Below, in pieces: positions 26,337 to 34,480 of a DNA stretch of 64,000 nucleotides; the stretch's first letter is position 1, and every line of letters starts with the position of its first letter. A model generated the notes under the pieces. That model did no database searches. It saw nothing but the letters and a program-made list of their open reading frames with translations, and had not been told where the DNA came from. The DNA lies in contig JAXHMR010000023.1 of NCBI GenBank assembly GCA_034521225.1, positions 123,466 to 187,465 of the forward strand, given 5' to 3'. This DNA is from Woeseia sp034521225. Lineage in GTDB: Bacteria; Pseudomonadota; Gammaproteobacteria; Steroidobacterales; Woeseiaceae. The translations under genes were made by a program, and so were the position numbers.

Positions 26337-27500
26337 TCACGGGGCGCCAGGGCGGGGCGGGAACCGGGCCTGCAGGTCATTCAGGAACCTTAGCCCGCGC
26401 GGGGACGGGCGCCATCGGCCGGGGCCCGGCCGCTCCAGGAGGCCGGCGGCGGCGGCCGCCTCGAGGTCGGCCAGGACAAGGCCAGGGGCCAGGCCGGTCC
26501 GCTCCCGGAACGCGTCCTCGCTGAATCCGCCGGGCAGGCGCAGCGCGTTCAGCAGGAACTCGAACGCGAGATCTGCCTCGGCAACCGGCGCTGAAGGACC
26601 GGCGAGCGTACCGGCGAGCGCCGCATCCATGTAACTCTGCGGGTGCGCGGGCCTGGTGTAGCGGCGCACCACGCCATCGCTGCCGGTCACCTTGCCGTGT
26701 GCGCCGGCACCGATGGCGAGGTAATCACCAAACGACCAGTAGTTCAGGTTGTGGCGGCATTCACGGCCGGGCAGCGCAAACGCTGAAATCTCGTATTGTT
26801 TGAAGCCAGCCGCAGCAAGTGCGGCATGGCCCGCGTCCTGTATCGTTGCGCTGTCGTCCTCATTCGGAAGATCGGCGGGCGGGCGGCGATGAAACACCGT
26901 GTTCGGCTCGAGCGTCAACTGGTAATACGATATGTGCTCGGGCGCGAGACTCAGCGCCTGTTCGACATCGTGCAGTGCCATGGACTGGGTCTGGCCCGGC
27001 AGGGCGAACATCAGGTCGAGATTTACGTTGTCGAAGCCGCCGTCGCGGGCGTCCGTGAAACGCCGCATCGACATATCGTTCGCGCTGTGGATGCGGCCGA
27101 GCCGCGCGAGCGAGACATCACTGAAACTCTGCGCGCCAAGCGACAGGCGGTTGACGCCGGCACGATGATAGCCGGCCAGGTTGTGACGCTCGACGGTACC
27201 GGGATTCGCTTCCAGGGTGATTTCCGCATCCGGCGAGACGTCATACTTCTCGCGTACATGCCCCAGTATTTCGCCGATCTCTTCACCACTGAACAGGCTC
27301 GGCGTACCGCCGCCTATGAATATGCTGGACAGCGGCCGGCCGGCGACGCTTGACGCCTGGGCGTCCAGGTCCTGGCGCAACGCATCGATATATCTCATAC
27401 GCGGCGGTTCGTCACCGGCTGTATGCGAGTTGAAATCGCAATAGGGGCATTTGCGCACGCACCACGGCAGGTGGAGGTACATCGTCAGCGGCACGGTCAC
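26337..27500 (-). CDS. hemW: Radical SAM heme chaperone HemW
   Basis: HemW is a radical SAM-family protein related to HemN that binds heme and delivers it to respiratory enzymes rather than decarboxylating coproporphyrinogen. The cluster-binding motif CX3CX2C is in WCVRKCPYCDFN near the N-terminus, followed by the SAM-binding FIGGGTPSLFS. The start is set at GTG 27500 (VTVPLTMYLHLPW); ATG 27482 is possible. About 387 aa. The frame runs open upstream into rdgB with no stop, so as given the two are fused; the expected GTGA stop/start overlap is present one frame away. The C-terminal HemN-type winged-helix domain is visible (FEFLLNALRLPGGF). Confidence 0.93.
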   Translation of the reverse strand: MTVPLTMYLHLPWCVRKCPYCDFNSHTAGDEPPRMRYIDALRQDLDAQASSVAGRPLSSIFIGGGTPSLFSGEEIGEILGHVREKYDVSPDAEITLEANPGTVERHNLAGYHRAGVNRLSLGAQSFSDVSLARLGRIHSANDMSMRRFTDARDGGFDNVNLDLMFALPGQTQSMALHDVEQALSLAPEHISYYQLTLEPNTVFHRRPPADLPNEDDSATIQDAGHAALAAAGFKQYEISAFALPGRECRHNLNYWSFGDYLAIGAGAHGKVTGSDGVVRRYTRPAHPQSYMDAALAGTLAGPSAPVAEADLAFEFLLNALRLPGGFSEDAFRERTGLAPGLVLADLEAAAAAGLLERPGPGRWRPSPRGLRFLNDLQARFPPRPGAP

Positions 27501-28113
27501 CTCGGGCCATGACTGCGCCAGCCGTTCCGTCAGGAGGGCGAATGCCTGGCCGCGATGACTGCGGGCGTTTTTCCCGGCCGCGCTCATCATCGCCGCCGAC
27601 TTGCCAGCCTGCGGGTCAAAGAACACCGGGTCGTAACCAAAACCCCGGTCGCCTCTGCGTTCATCAAGTATCTCGCCGCGCCAGGTGCCCTCGGCAATCA
27701 GTGGCGCCGTGTCGTCTGCTGTACGCACGAACACCGCGACGCAGTGGAATGCGGCACCCCGCGCGGCACCGCTTACGCCTTGAAGCGCATCAAGCAGCCG
27801 ATCGATGTTGTCGTCGTCGCTCGCGTTATCGCCCGCGTAGCGCGCCGAGTGCACACCGGGCGCGCCGTCCAGTGCATCAACGCACAGGCCGGAGTCATCA
27901 GCGATCGCCGGCAAGCCGGTCAGGCCGCGCGGCGTGGCGTGCCTTGAGCAGGGCATTGTGGGTAAACGTGTCGCCCGTTTCAGCAGCGCCGCTTACGGCA
28001 AAATCCGCCTGCGGCACGACGCTTAAACCCAGCGGCGCCAGCAGCCGCCTGATTTCACGGATCTTGCCGGGATTACCGCTGGCAAGAACAATTTTCTGTG
28101 CGCGTGCCGGCAT
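27497..28113 (-). CDS. rdgB: dITP/XTP pyrophosphatase RdgB (frameshifted)
   Basis: RdgB hydrolyses non-canonical ITP, dITP and XTP to the monophosphates, cleaning the nucleotide pool. The N-terminal part (IVLASGNPGKIREIRRLL, start 28113) is in one frame up to FTHNALLKARHAAR. The rest (IADDSGLCVDALDGAPGVHSARYAG, then FGYDPVFFDP and SHRGQAF) is in another, so one extra C near 27921 explains the break. The second part continues into hemW without a stop; the natural stop is probably the TGA at 27497-27499 overlapping the hemW GTG, with another indel near the end. Summed length is about 204 aa, as expected. Confidence 0.88.
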
Positions 28114-28134
28114 GCGGGTTCTGCCCCTCTCGGG

Positions 28135-28857
28135 TCAGGACGTACCGTCAAGCGCCGCATTCTGTGCGGCGATGATGCCCTGCACGCCGTGTTCCGCGAG
28201 GGCAAGCAGTGCATCGAACTCATCGCGCGTGAACGCATGACCCTCGGCCGTGCCCTGCACCTCGATGAAGCGGCCTGCCTCGTTCATGACGATGTTCATG
28301 TCCGTTTCGGCCTGCGAGTCCTCGTCGTAGTCCAGATCCAGAACCGGCGTGCCGGCGAAGATGCCGACGGATACGGCCGCAATCTGCCCGTGGATCGGAT
28401 TGCGCTTGAGCCTTTTTTTGGCACACAGGCGCCGGATGGCAAGCGTCATCGCAACAAAGGCGCCGCTGACGGCCGCCGTGCGCGTGCCGCCGTCAGCCTG
28501 CAGCACATCGCAGTCGAGTGTCACGGTGCGCTCGCCCAGGGCCTCGAGGTCGGTGGCCGCACGCAGCGACCGGCCGATCAGGCGCTGGATTTCCTGGGTG
28601 CGGCCGCTTTGCCGGCCACGCGCAGCCTCGCGGCCCGAGCGTGTATGCGTCGAGCGCGGCAGCATGCCGTACTCGCCGGTCACCCAGCCGCGCCCGGCAC
28701 CGCGCATCCATGGCGGCACCCGGTTTTCGATACTCGCTGTGCAAAGCACGCGGGTATCGCCGAACTCGGCGAGCACGCTGCCTTCCGCATGGCGTGTGAA
28801 ATCGGGAATAAAGCGCACCGTCCTTAATTCGTCCGGTGCGCGTCCACTGGGTCGCAT
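28135..28857 (-). CDS. rph: Ribonuclease PH
   Basis: RNase PH trims tRNA 3' ends phosphorolytically and assembles as a hexamer. The 240-aa protein begins MRPSGRAPDELR, and contains the conserved RGWVTGEYGMLPRSTHTR and QEIQRLIGRSLRA stretches and the phosphate-binding core LDCDVLQADGGTRTAAVSGA. It is of normal length and intact. The gene is between the PP2C phosphatase (47 bp upstream) and rdgB (21 bp downstream), all on the minus strand, matching the rph-rdgB-hemW order of related bacteria. Confidence 0.97.
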   Translation of the reverse strand: MRPSGRAPDELRTVRFIPDFTRHAEGSVLAEFGDTRVLCTASIENRVPPWMRGAGRGWVTGEYGMLPRSTHTRSGREAARGRQSGRTQEIQRLIGRSLRAATDLEALGERTVTLDCDVLQADGGTRTAAVSGAFVAMTLAIRRLCAKKRLKRNPIHGQIAAVSVGIFAGTPVLDLDYDEDSQAETDMNIVMNEAGRFIEVQGTAEGHAFTRDEFDALLALAEHGVQGIIAAQNAALDGTS

Positions 28858-28904
28858 TTGATAATTCTCCTCAACCGGCGGCAGGGTGCCGCGGCGCTAT
28901 CGTT

Positions 28905-29651
28905 TCACTCGCCGAGCCAGCGCAGTGCCGTGCCGGTAGTGTTGTCGCTGTAAGGGGCGTTCGTTTCCAGCGCCTTGATGCTCAGCGCCTTCAGGTTGTC
29001 CGCGAGTGTTTCGCTTTCACGCGTGGCGATCGCGGCGATCTCGGCATCCGGAATTCCGCTCCACAGCCCGTCACTGCAGGCGAGCAGTACGTCACCGGGC
29101 AGCAACGGTTTCTTTACCGTCAGGGTCATGTCCGGTACCGGGGCGTCACCGCCCAGGCAGCACTCGACGAAATTGCGCATCGGGTGGTCGAGCGCCTCCT
29201 GCTCGGTGATCGCACCTTCCTGGATCAGGACCTCGACGTGGCTGTGATCGCGCGAGCGCGAGACCATCTGTCCATCGCGCAAATGGTAGATGCGGCTGTC
29301 GCCGGTATGGCACCAGAACGACCCGCCTTCCTGCACGAGGCAGACGGCGCCTGTCGCCCGCGGGCGGAAGTCGACGGCGAGACTGGCACCGATTGCCACG
29401 ACTTCGTCGTGCGCTTGTGCGAGCGAGTTGTACAAAAAGCCCTGCGGATCGAACACCGGCAGCGGCACCTTCGTGAACAGGCGCTGCATGACGGCCAGCG
29501 CAGTCTCGGCGGCGCGGGCGCCATCCGAATGTCCGCCCATGCCGTCGAACACCAGCATCAGCGCCGCCTGTTCGGCGACGATGACGGCTCCACGATCCTG
29601 ATTGTCCTTGCGGTCGCCAGTCGCGGAAATCTTGGCGTATTCAATCTGCAT
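28905..29651 (-). CDS. PP2C-family serine/threonine protein phosphatase
   Basis: A 248-aa cytoplasmic PPM/PP2C phosphatase. The metal-binding Asp residues are in DNQDRGAVI (residues 17-25), LVFDGMGGHSDG (about 34-45), LLACSDGLWSG and the final DNTTG. No TM segment or regulatory domain is attached. In other bacteria such enzymes counter Hanks-type kinases; no kinase gene is in this window. It is the first minus-strand gene left of the orientation switch and divergent from yicC. It may be co-transcribed with rph. Confidence 0.92.
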   Translation of the reverse strand: MQIEYAKISATGDRKDNQDRGAVIVAEQAALMLVFDGMGGHSDGARAAETALAVMQRLFTKVPLPVFDPQGFLYNSLAQAHDEVVAIGASLAVDFRPRATGAVCLVQEGGSFWCHTGDSRIYHLRDGQMVSRSRDHSHVEVLIQEGAITEQEALDHPMRNFVECCLGGDAPVPDMTLTVKKPLLPGDVLLACSDGLWSGIPDAEIAAIATRESETLADNLKALSIKALETNAPYSDNTTGTALRWLGE

Positions 29652-29858
29652 TCACGTCTGCGCTTTAAGTACTACGATAAGTTATTGCCGCCGGTTACCG
29701 CGCACGCACTCCGCGTCCGACAACACCGTCACGGTTTCGCTCCGGACGGTTTGCGGGCGGTATGGCGTGCTTTGACGCGAGCCCGGTAGTCCGGGCCGGG
29801 CATCTGTGACCGGTAAAGCTCTTCCGGCAAGATGCGGTAACGTCCAGGAGGACGGTCA

Positions 29859-30725
29859 ATGCTCCACAGTATGACAGGGTTTGCGCGGCAGATCGCGGAA
29901 TTGCCACTCGGCACGCTGACCTGTGAAATCCGCGCCGTAAATCACCGCTACCTCGATGTGCAGTTCCGGCTGCCGGATGAACTGCGGGTGAAGGAAGTCG
30001 AACTTCGCCAGTGCGTCAGCGAAACGGTCGGCCGTGGCAAGGTCGAGTGCACGCTGCATTTCAGGCGCGCGGCCAGCGCCGCCGATGATTTGATGCTTAA
30101 CCACGACCTGATCCGGCAACTGGCCGCGCGCACGGCTGAACTGGGTACACTGCTGCCGGAGGTGGAGCCTCCGGGGGCGCTCGATGTCCTGCGCTGGCCC
30201 GGCGTCATCGAGGAACCGCGCATTGATACCGAGCCGTTGTACGACGCCGCCCGCGCACTGCTGTCGCAGACGCTCGCCGAGCTCGCCGCGATGCGTGCCA
30301 GCGAAGGCCAGCGGCTTGGCGCAACGCTGACGACGCGGTGTGACGAAATTCTTGAGATAGCCGCCACGGTCAGGAAGCGCATGCCGGACGTGCTGGCGGC
30401 AACCCGCGAGCGCCAGCGCGAGCGGCTCCAGAAGCTCGCCGTTGAAGCGGAACCGGCGCGACTCGAAGCGGAGCTCGCGCTCGTCAGCCAGAAACTCGAT
30501 GTCGATGAGGAACTGGACCGCCTTGAGAGCCACATCGCCGAGATTCGCCAGATCCTGACGTCGGGCGAACCGGTCGGGCGCCGCCTTGATTTCCTGATGC
30601 AGGAACTGAACCGCGAAGCGAACACGCTGGGCTCCAAGTCCGCGGACACCGAGACCACGCGTGCGGCGGTGGACCTCAAAGTCCTGATCGAACAAATGCG
30701 CGAACAGATACAGAACATCGAGTGA
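29859..30725 (+). CDS. yicC: YicC-family endoribonuclease
   Basis: YicC-type proteins are endoribonucleases that cut RNA including small regulatory RNAs. The 288-aa protein opens with the family N-terminus MLHSMTGFAR and EIRAVNHRYLDVQFRLP, and ends with the signature GRRLDFLMQELNREANTLGSK. A strong ribosome site AGGAGG (29846-29851) precedes the ATG by 7 bases. A short GC hairpin (29781-29796) lies in the leader. The stop overlaps the gmk GTG by 4 bp, so yicC-gmk is one unit. Confidence 0.95.
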   Translation: MLHSMTGFARQIAELPLGTLTCEIRAVNHRYLDVQFRLPDELRVKEVELRQCVSETVGRGKVECTLHFRRAASAADDLMLNHDLIRQLAARTAELGTLLPEVEPPGALDVLRWPGVIEEPRIDTEPLYDAARALLSQTLAELAAMRASEGQRLGATLTTRCDEILEIAATVRKRMPDVLAATRERQRERLQKLAVEAEPARLEAELALVSQKLDVDEELDRLESHIAEIRQILTSGEPVGRRLDFLMQELNREANTLGSKSADTETTRAAVDLKVLIEQMREQIQNIE

Positions 30726-31357
30726 CGGTCGCCGCAACAATGGAAACGGAAGCCAGTCTGTTCGTGCTGGCGGCGCCGTCAGGCGCCGGCAAGACGACGC
30801 TCGTAAAGGCGCTCGTGCAGCGCAATCCGCACCTGCGTTTTTCGATCTCCTACACGACGCGCAAGCAACGCAAGACCGAAGTGCACGGCGCGGACTATTT
30901 TTTCGTCACCGAAGACGCGTTCCGGGAGCTCCAGGAGAATGGCGAGCTGCTCGAATCGGCGCTTGTCTTCGACAACCACTACGGCACGAGCCGCGGCCAG
31001 GTCGAGCGACACCTGGCGGCCGGCGAGCACGTCATACTTGAAATAGACTGGCAGGGTGCGCAGCAAGTGCGGCAGTCGATGCCGGAGTGCGTCTCGATTT
31101 TCATCCTGCCGCCGTCGCGCGGCGAGCTTGAACGGCGCCTGCGCGACCGCCGCACGGACAGCGAGGCAGTGATCGAGCGGCGGCTGAAGGATGCGCTGTC
31201 CGACATGTCGCACTGGGTCGAATTCGACTATTGCGTTATCAATGACGACCTTGAGAAGGCCGTCATTGAACTCGAGGAAATCCTTACGGGGGGCGGCCCT
31301 GGCAACCGCACGGACAGCCCGGAAATGCGCTGCAGAGTTGAAAAGATACTGGTATAG
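30722..31357 (+). CDS. gmk: Guanylate kinase
   Basis: Gmk converts GMP to GDP using ATP. The P-loop APSGAGKTTLVKAL, the GMP-binding SYTTRKQRKTEVHGADYFFV and the lid region RLRDRRTDSEAVIERRL are intact in 211 aa. The GTG at 30722 overlaps the yicC stop (GTGA), implying coupling. An internal ATG at 30740 would give a length closer to the E. coli protein and is a fair alternative. It is followed by rpoZ, spoT and ridA as in E. coli. Confidence 0.96.
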   Translation: MTVAATMETEASLFVLAAPSGAGKTTLVKALVQRNPHLRFSISYTTRKQRKTEVHGADYFFVTEDAFRELQENGELLESALVFDNHYGTSRGQVERHLAAGEHVILEIDWQGAQQVRQSMPECVSIFILPPSRGELERRLRDRRTDSEAVIERRLKDALSDMSHWVEFDYCVINDDLEKAVIELEEILTGGGPGNRTDSPEMRCRVEKILV

Positions 31358-31434
31358 CAGGGCCTGTCTGCAGTAGACTGCGCGGCCTTTCTGAATTCGG
31401 CCGCCTGCCCGGCGTGCCACGGAGTACCTGTCTA

Positions 31435-31716
31435 ATGGCCAGAATTACGGTCGAAGATTGCCTGCACAACATCGACAACATCTTTGAAATGGTGCTGGTC
31501 GCGTCCAAGCGCGCGCGCCGCATCGCCCACGGTGCCGACGCTCTGGTGGATCTCGAGAACGACAAGCCCACCGTCATCGCGCTGCGCGAGATCGCCGATG
31601 GCCACATCACGCCGTCGATCCTCGAGGAAGTCGAGCAGCAGCCGTCTGAAGAGTTCCTGGAACCGGAACCCGCCGAAGACACCCTGCCAATGCGCGGTAT
31701 CTCGATCGGCGACTGA
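31435..31716 (+). CDS. rpoZ: RNA polymerase omega subunit
   Basis: Omega helps fold and hold the beta' subunit and forms part of a ppGpp site. The 93-aa protein starts at 31435 (MARITVEDCL); an open stretch seven codons upstream is not conserved. The core DNIFEMVLVASKRARRI and the helix KPTVIALREIADG are typical. The acidic C-terminal tail (EEFLEPEPAED) is common in gammaproteobacteria. A repeat element lies between it and spoT. Confidence 0.96.
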   Translation: MARITVEDCLHNIDNIFEMVLVASKRARRIAHGADALVDLENDKPTVIALREIADGHITPSILEEVEQQPSEEFLEPEPAEDTLPMRGISIGD

Positions 31717-31740
31717 CGCTGTCAGCGGGGCGGCCCTGCC

Positions 31741-31846
31741 CCGTCATCGCGAGGAGCGCAGCGACGTGGCGATCTCGCAATGACCCCGCTTCTGCCAACC
31801 GGAACGAGATTGCCACGGCTGCTTTGCAGCCTCACAACGACGGCAG
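31741..31846. repeat. REP/BIME-like composite repeat, locus 3 (single copy)
   Basis: One full element in plus orientation: left unit GTCATCGCGAGGAGCGCAGC to ATCTCGCAATGAC, spacer CTTCTGCCAACCGGAACGAG, right unit ATTGCCACGGCTGC/TTTGCAGCCTCACAACGACGG. This is the simplest copy and defines the repeat design. It sits 24 bp after rpoZ and 70 bp before spoT, so it could be transcribed through. Confidence 0.88.
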
Positions 31847-31916
31847 GTGGTCGCCCCCGTCATCACGAGGCAATGACAGCGGGACGCCGCCCCCGGCACA
31901 CGGGTAAGATTGGCGG

Positions 31917-34076
31917 ATGGACTACGCTACTTCGCTGCTGTCGAAACTGCCGGGCGTCCCGGGCCGCCGGGACCACGGCCTGCAGCGTCTGCTCGACGTG
32001 CTGCATTCCTACCTGCCGCCGGACCAGGTCCAGACGATCGTCAAGGCGCACCGCTTCGGAGCGCACGCCCACGAGGGGCAGAAGCGCAAGAGCGGCGAGG
32101 CTTATATTGCCCACCCGATCGCTGTCGCACAGATCCTGGCGGACATGCACATGGACGCACAGGCGATCGCGGCAGCAATACTGCATGACGTGGTCGAAGA
32201 TACGGCGACGCCGATTGCCGAGCTGGAACAGGAGTTCGGCCCGGAAGTAGCGGCGCTGGTCGATGGCGTCAGTAAGCTGGACCACATGCATTTCCATAGT
32301 CGCGCGGAGGCACAGGCAGAAAGCTTTCGCAAGATGATGCTGGCGATGATCGAGGACATCCGCGTAATCCTCGTCAAGCTGGCGGACCGGTTGCACAACA
32401 TGCGGACCCTTGAGGCGATGCCTCGCGACAAGCAGCGGCGCATTGCGCGGGAGACGCTCGAGATTTACGCACCGATCGCAAACCGGCTCGGCATCAATCG
32501 CATGAAGGTCGATCTCGAGGATCTCGGGCTGCGGTACCTGTACCCGTACCGCTACCGCGTGCTGGAGCGCGCGTTACGGCGCAGCAAGGGAAACCAGCGG
32601 CAAATCGTCCGTACTATTTCCGAACGCATCGAGAAGGCACTGGCCGAACAGGAAATTGCGGGCGATGTGCTGGGGCGGGAAAAACACCTGTACAGCATCT
32701 ACAAGAAGATGTCGGAGAAAAAGCGGCCACTGGCGAATATCGTCGACGTATACGGCTTCCGCATCATTGTCGAGGATGTAAACACGTGCTACAGGGTGCT
32801 CGGAATCGTGCACGGCCTGTACAAGCCGATGCCGGGCCGCTTCAAGGACTACATCGCGATCCCGCGGGTAAACGGCTACCAGTCACTGCATACGACGCTT
32901 TTTGGTCCGAAGAGCATGCCGCTGGAGGTGCAGATTCGCACGGCGCAAATGGACCGGGTAGCTGAATCGGGCGTTGCCGCGCACTGGCAGTACAAGGCCG
33001 TGGACAAGGGAACGGCGACACCGCACCGGCGCGCCCGCGAGTGGCTGTCGAAGCTGGTAGAAATCCAGCGCTCCGGCAGCTCCGAGGAATTTCTCGAAAG
33101 CGTAAAGATCGACCTGTTTCCTGACAAGATCTATGTATTCACGCCGCAGGGCGACATCATGCCGTTGCCAAAAGGCGCAACGACTGTTGATTTTGCCTAT
33201 GCGGTGCACACCGACATTGGCAATCGCTGTGTCGCCGCCAAGGTGGACCGCAACCTGGTGCCACTGAGGACACAACTGCAAAACGGCCAGACCGTCGAAA
33301 TCATCACGGCCCGGGGCGCAAAACCGAACCCGAACTGGGTTACGTTCGTCGCCACGGCCAAGGCCCGGTCAGCGATCCGCCAGTACATGAAGCAGATGCG
33401 CACCAGCGAGTCGACGGACCTCGGCAAGCGTCTGCTGGACCGGTCGCTGAAGGACCTCGGTTCGTCGCTGCGCAAAATCGGCAAGCTGCGTATGCGGCAG
33501 GCGCTTGAGGAGCTCGGGATCGAGTCGCCGGCACAGCTATACGAGCAACTCGGACTCGGTGAACGTCTCGCACCCTTTACGGCACGCTTCCTGCTCGGCA
33601 TCGGCGACGACGGCGCGTCTCGCGACACGACCGCCAACCTGACGATCGCCGGCACCGAGGGCATGGTCGTCACGTTCGCCAAGTGCTGCTACCCGATTCC
33701 CGGCGACGACATTATGGGCTACCTGAGTGCCGGCCGCGGCGTCGTTATACACCGGAACAATTGCGGCAACCTGATTAACTTCCGCAAGCAGCCCGAGAAG
33801 TGGATCACCGTAAACTGGGAAAGTAACGTGGAACGCGAATTTTCAACGCAGATTCGCGTCTCTACAATGAACCGTACTGGTGTACTGGCCGAGGTTGCCG
33901 CGACGATCGCGGATTGCGATTCAAACATCGAACAGGTTGCTGTGGCGGATCGCTACGATGACCTGTCCGAGCTGACGTTCCTCGTGCAGGTAAAAGATCG
34001 CGTGCACCTTGCCAGGATCATGCGCAGTGTGCGCAATATGCCGAACGTGGTCCGCGTGACACGGGACTGCGCCTGA
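31917..34076 (+). CDS. spoT: Bifunctional (p)ppGpp synthetase/hydrolase SpoT
   Basis: SpoT makes and degrades the stringent-response alarmone. In 719 aa the order is: HD hydrolase domain (HAHEGQKRKSGEAYIAHP, AAAILHDVVEDT with catalytic His-Asp, about residues 45-150), RelA/SpoT synthetase domain (VYGFRIIVEDVNTCYRVLG; YIAIPRVNGYQSLHTT), TGS domain (DIMPLPKGATTVDFAYAVH), helical and zinc-finger-like region (FAKCCYPIPGDDIMGY) and C-terminal ACT domain (VSTMNRTGVLAEVAATIAD). The hydrolase HD residues are intact, favouring SpoT over RelA, as does the rpoZ-spoT context. Confidence 0.96.
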   Translation: MDYATSLLSKLPGVPGRRDHGLQRLLDVLHSYLPPDQVQTIVKAHRFGAHAHEGQKRKSGEAYIAHPIAVAQILADMHMDAQAIAAAILHDVVEDTATPIAELEQEFGPEVAALVDGVSKLDHMHFHSRAEAQAESFRKMMLAMIEDIRVILVKLADRLHNMRTLEAMPRDKQRRIARETLEIYAPIANRLGINRMKVDLEDLGLRYLYPYRYRVLERALRRSKGNQRQIVRTISERIEKALAEQEIAGDVLGREKHLYSIYKKMSEKKRPLANIVDVYGFRIIVEDVNTCYRVLGIVHGLYKPMPGRFKDYIAIPRVNGYQSLHTTLFGPKSMPLEVQIRTAQMDRVAESGVAAHWQYKAVDKGTATPHRRAREWLSKLVEIQRSGSSEEFLESVKIDLFPDKIYVFTPQGDIMPLPKGATTVDFAYAVHTDIGNRCVAAKVDRNLVPLRTQLQNGQTVEIITARGAKPNPNWVTFVATAKARSAIRQYMKQMRTSESTDLGKRLLDRSLKDLGSSLRKIGKLRMRQALEELGIESPAQLYEQLGLGERLAPFTARFLLGIGDDGASRDTTANLTIAGTEGMVVTFAKCCYPIPGDDIMGYLSAGRGVVIHRNNCGNLINFRKQPEKWITVNWESNVEREFSTQIRVSTMNRTGVLAEVAATIADCDSNIEQVAVADRYDDLSELTFLVQVKDRVHLARIMRSVRNMPNVVRVTRDCA

Positions 34077-34094
34077 TCAATCCGGAGACTTGAA

Positions 34095-34475
34095 GTGACA
34101 CGGCAAACCGTAAAGACCGACAAGGCACCATCCGCCATCGGACCGTATTCGCAGGGCGTGCAGGCCGGCAACCTGGTCTTCCTTTCCGGACAGATTCCTC
34201 TCGTACCGGCAACCATGGAAATGGTAGATGGTGACTTCGAACGCCGCACACGCCAGGTATTCGACAACCTGCGTGCCGTCGCCGAAGCCGCCGGCGGCAG
34301 CATGGACCAGATCGTCAAGCTGACGATTTACCTTACTGACCTCGGCAACTTCGGCACCGTCAATGAGATCATGACGGAATACTTTTCCGAGCCGTATCCG
34401 GCACGCGCCGCCCTTGGTGTTGCCGCACTGCCGAAGAATGCCGACATCGAGGCCGAAGCCATCCTGGCCCTTTAG
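34095..34475 (+). CDS. ridA: RidA family reactive-intermediate deaminase
   Basis: RidA hydrolyses reactive enamine/imine intermediates released by PLP enzymes, protecting metabolism. The 126-aa protein has IGPYSQGVQAGNLVFLSGQIP, the family core, and the catalytic Arg in EPYPARAALGVAALPKNADIE. The start is GTG 34095 with GGAG 7 bases upstream. It is 18 bp after spoT and 5 bp before recG, in the common spoT-ridA-recG arrangement. Confidence 0.96.
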   Translation: MTRQTVKTDKAPSAIGPYSQGVQAGNLVFLSGQIPLVPATMEMVDGDFERRTRQVFDNLRAVAEAAGGSMDQIVKLTIYLTDLGNFGTVNEIMTEYFSEPYPARAALGVAALPKNADIEAEAILAL

Positions 34476-34480
34476 CCCGG

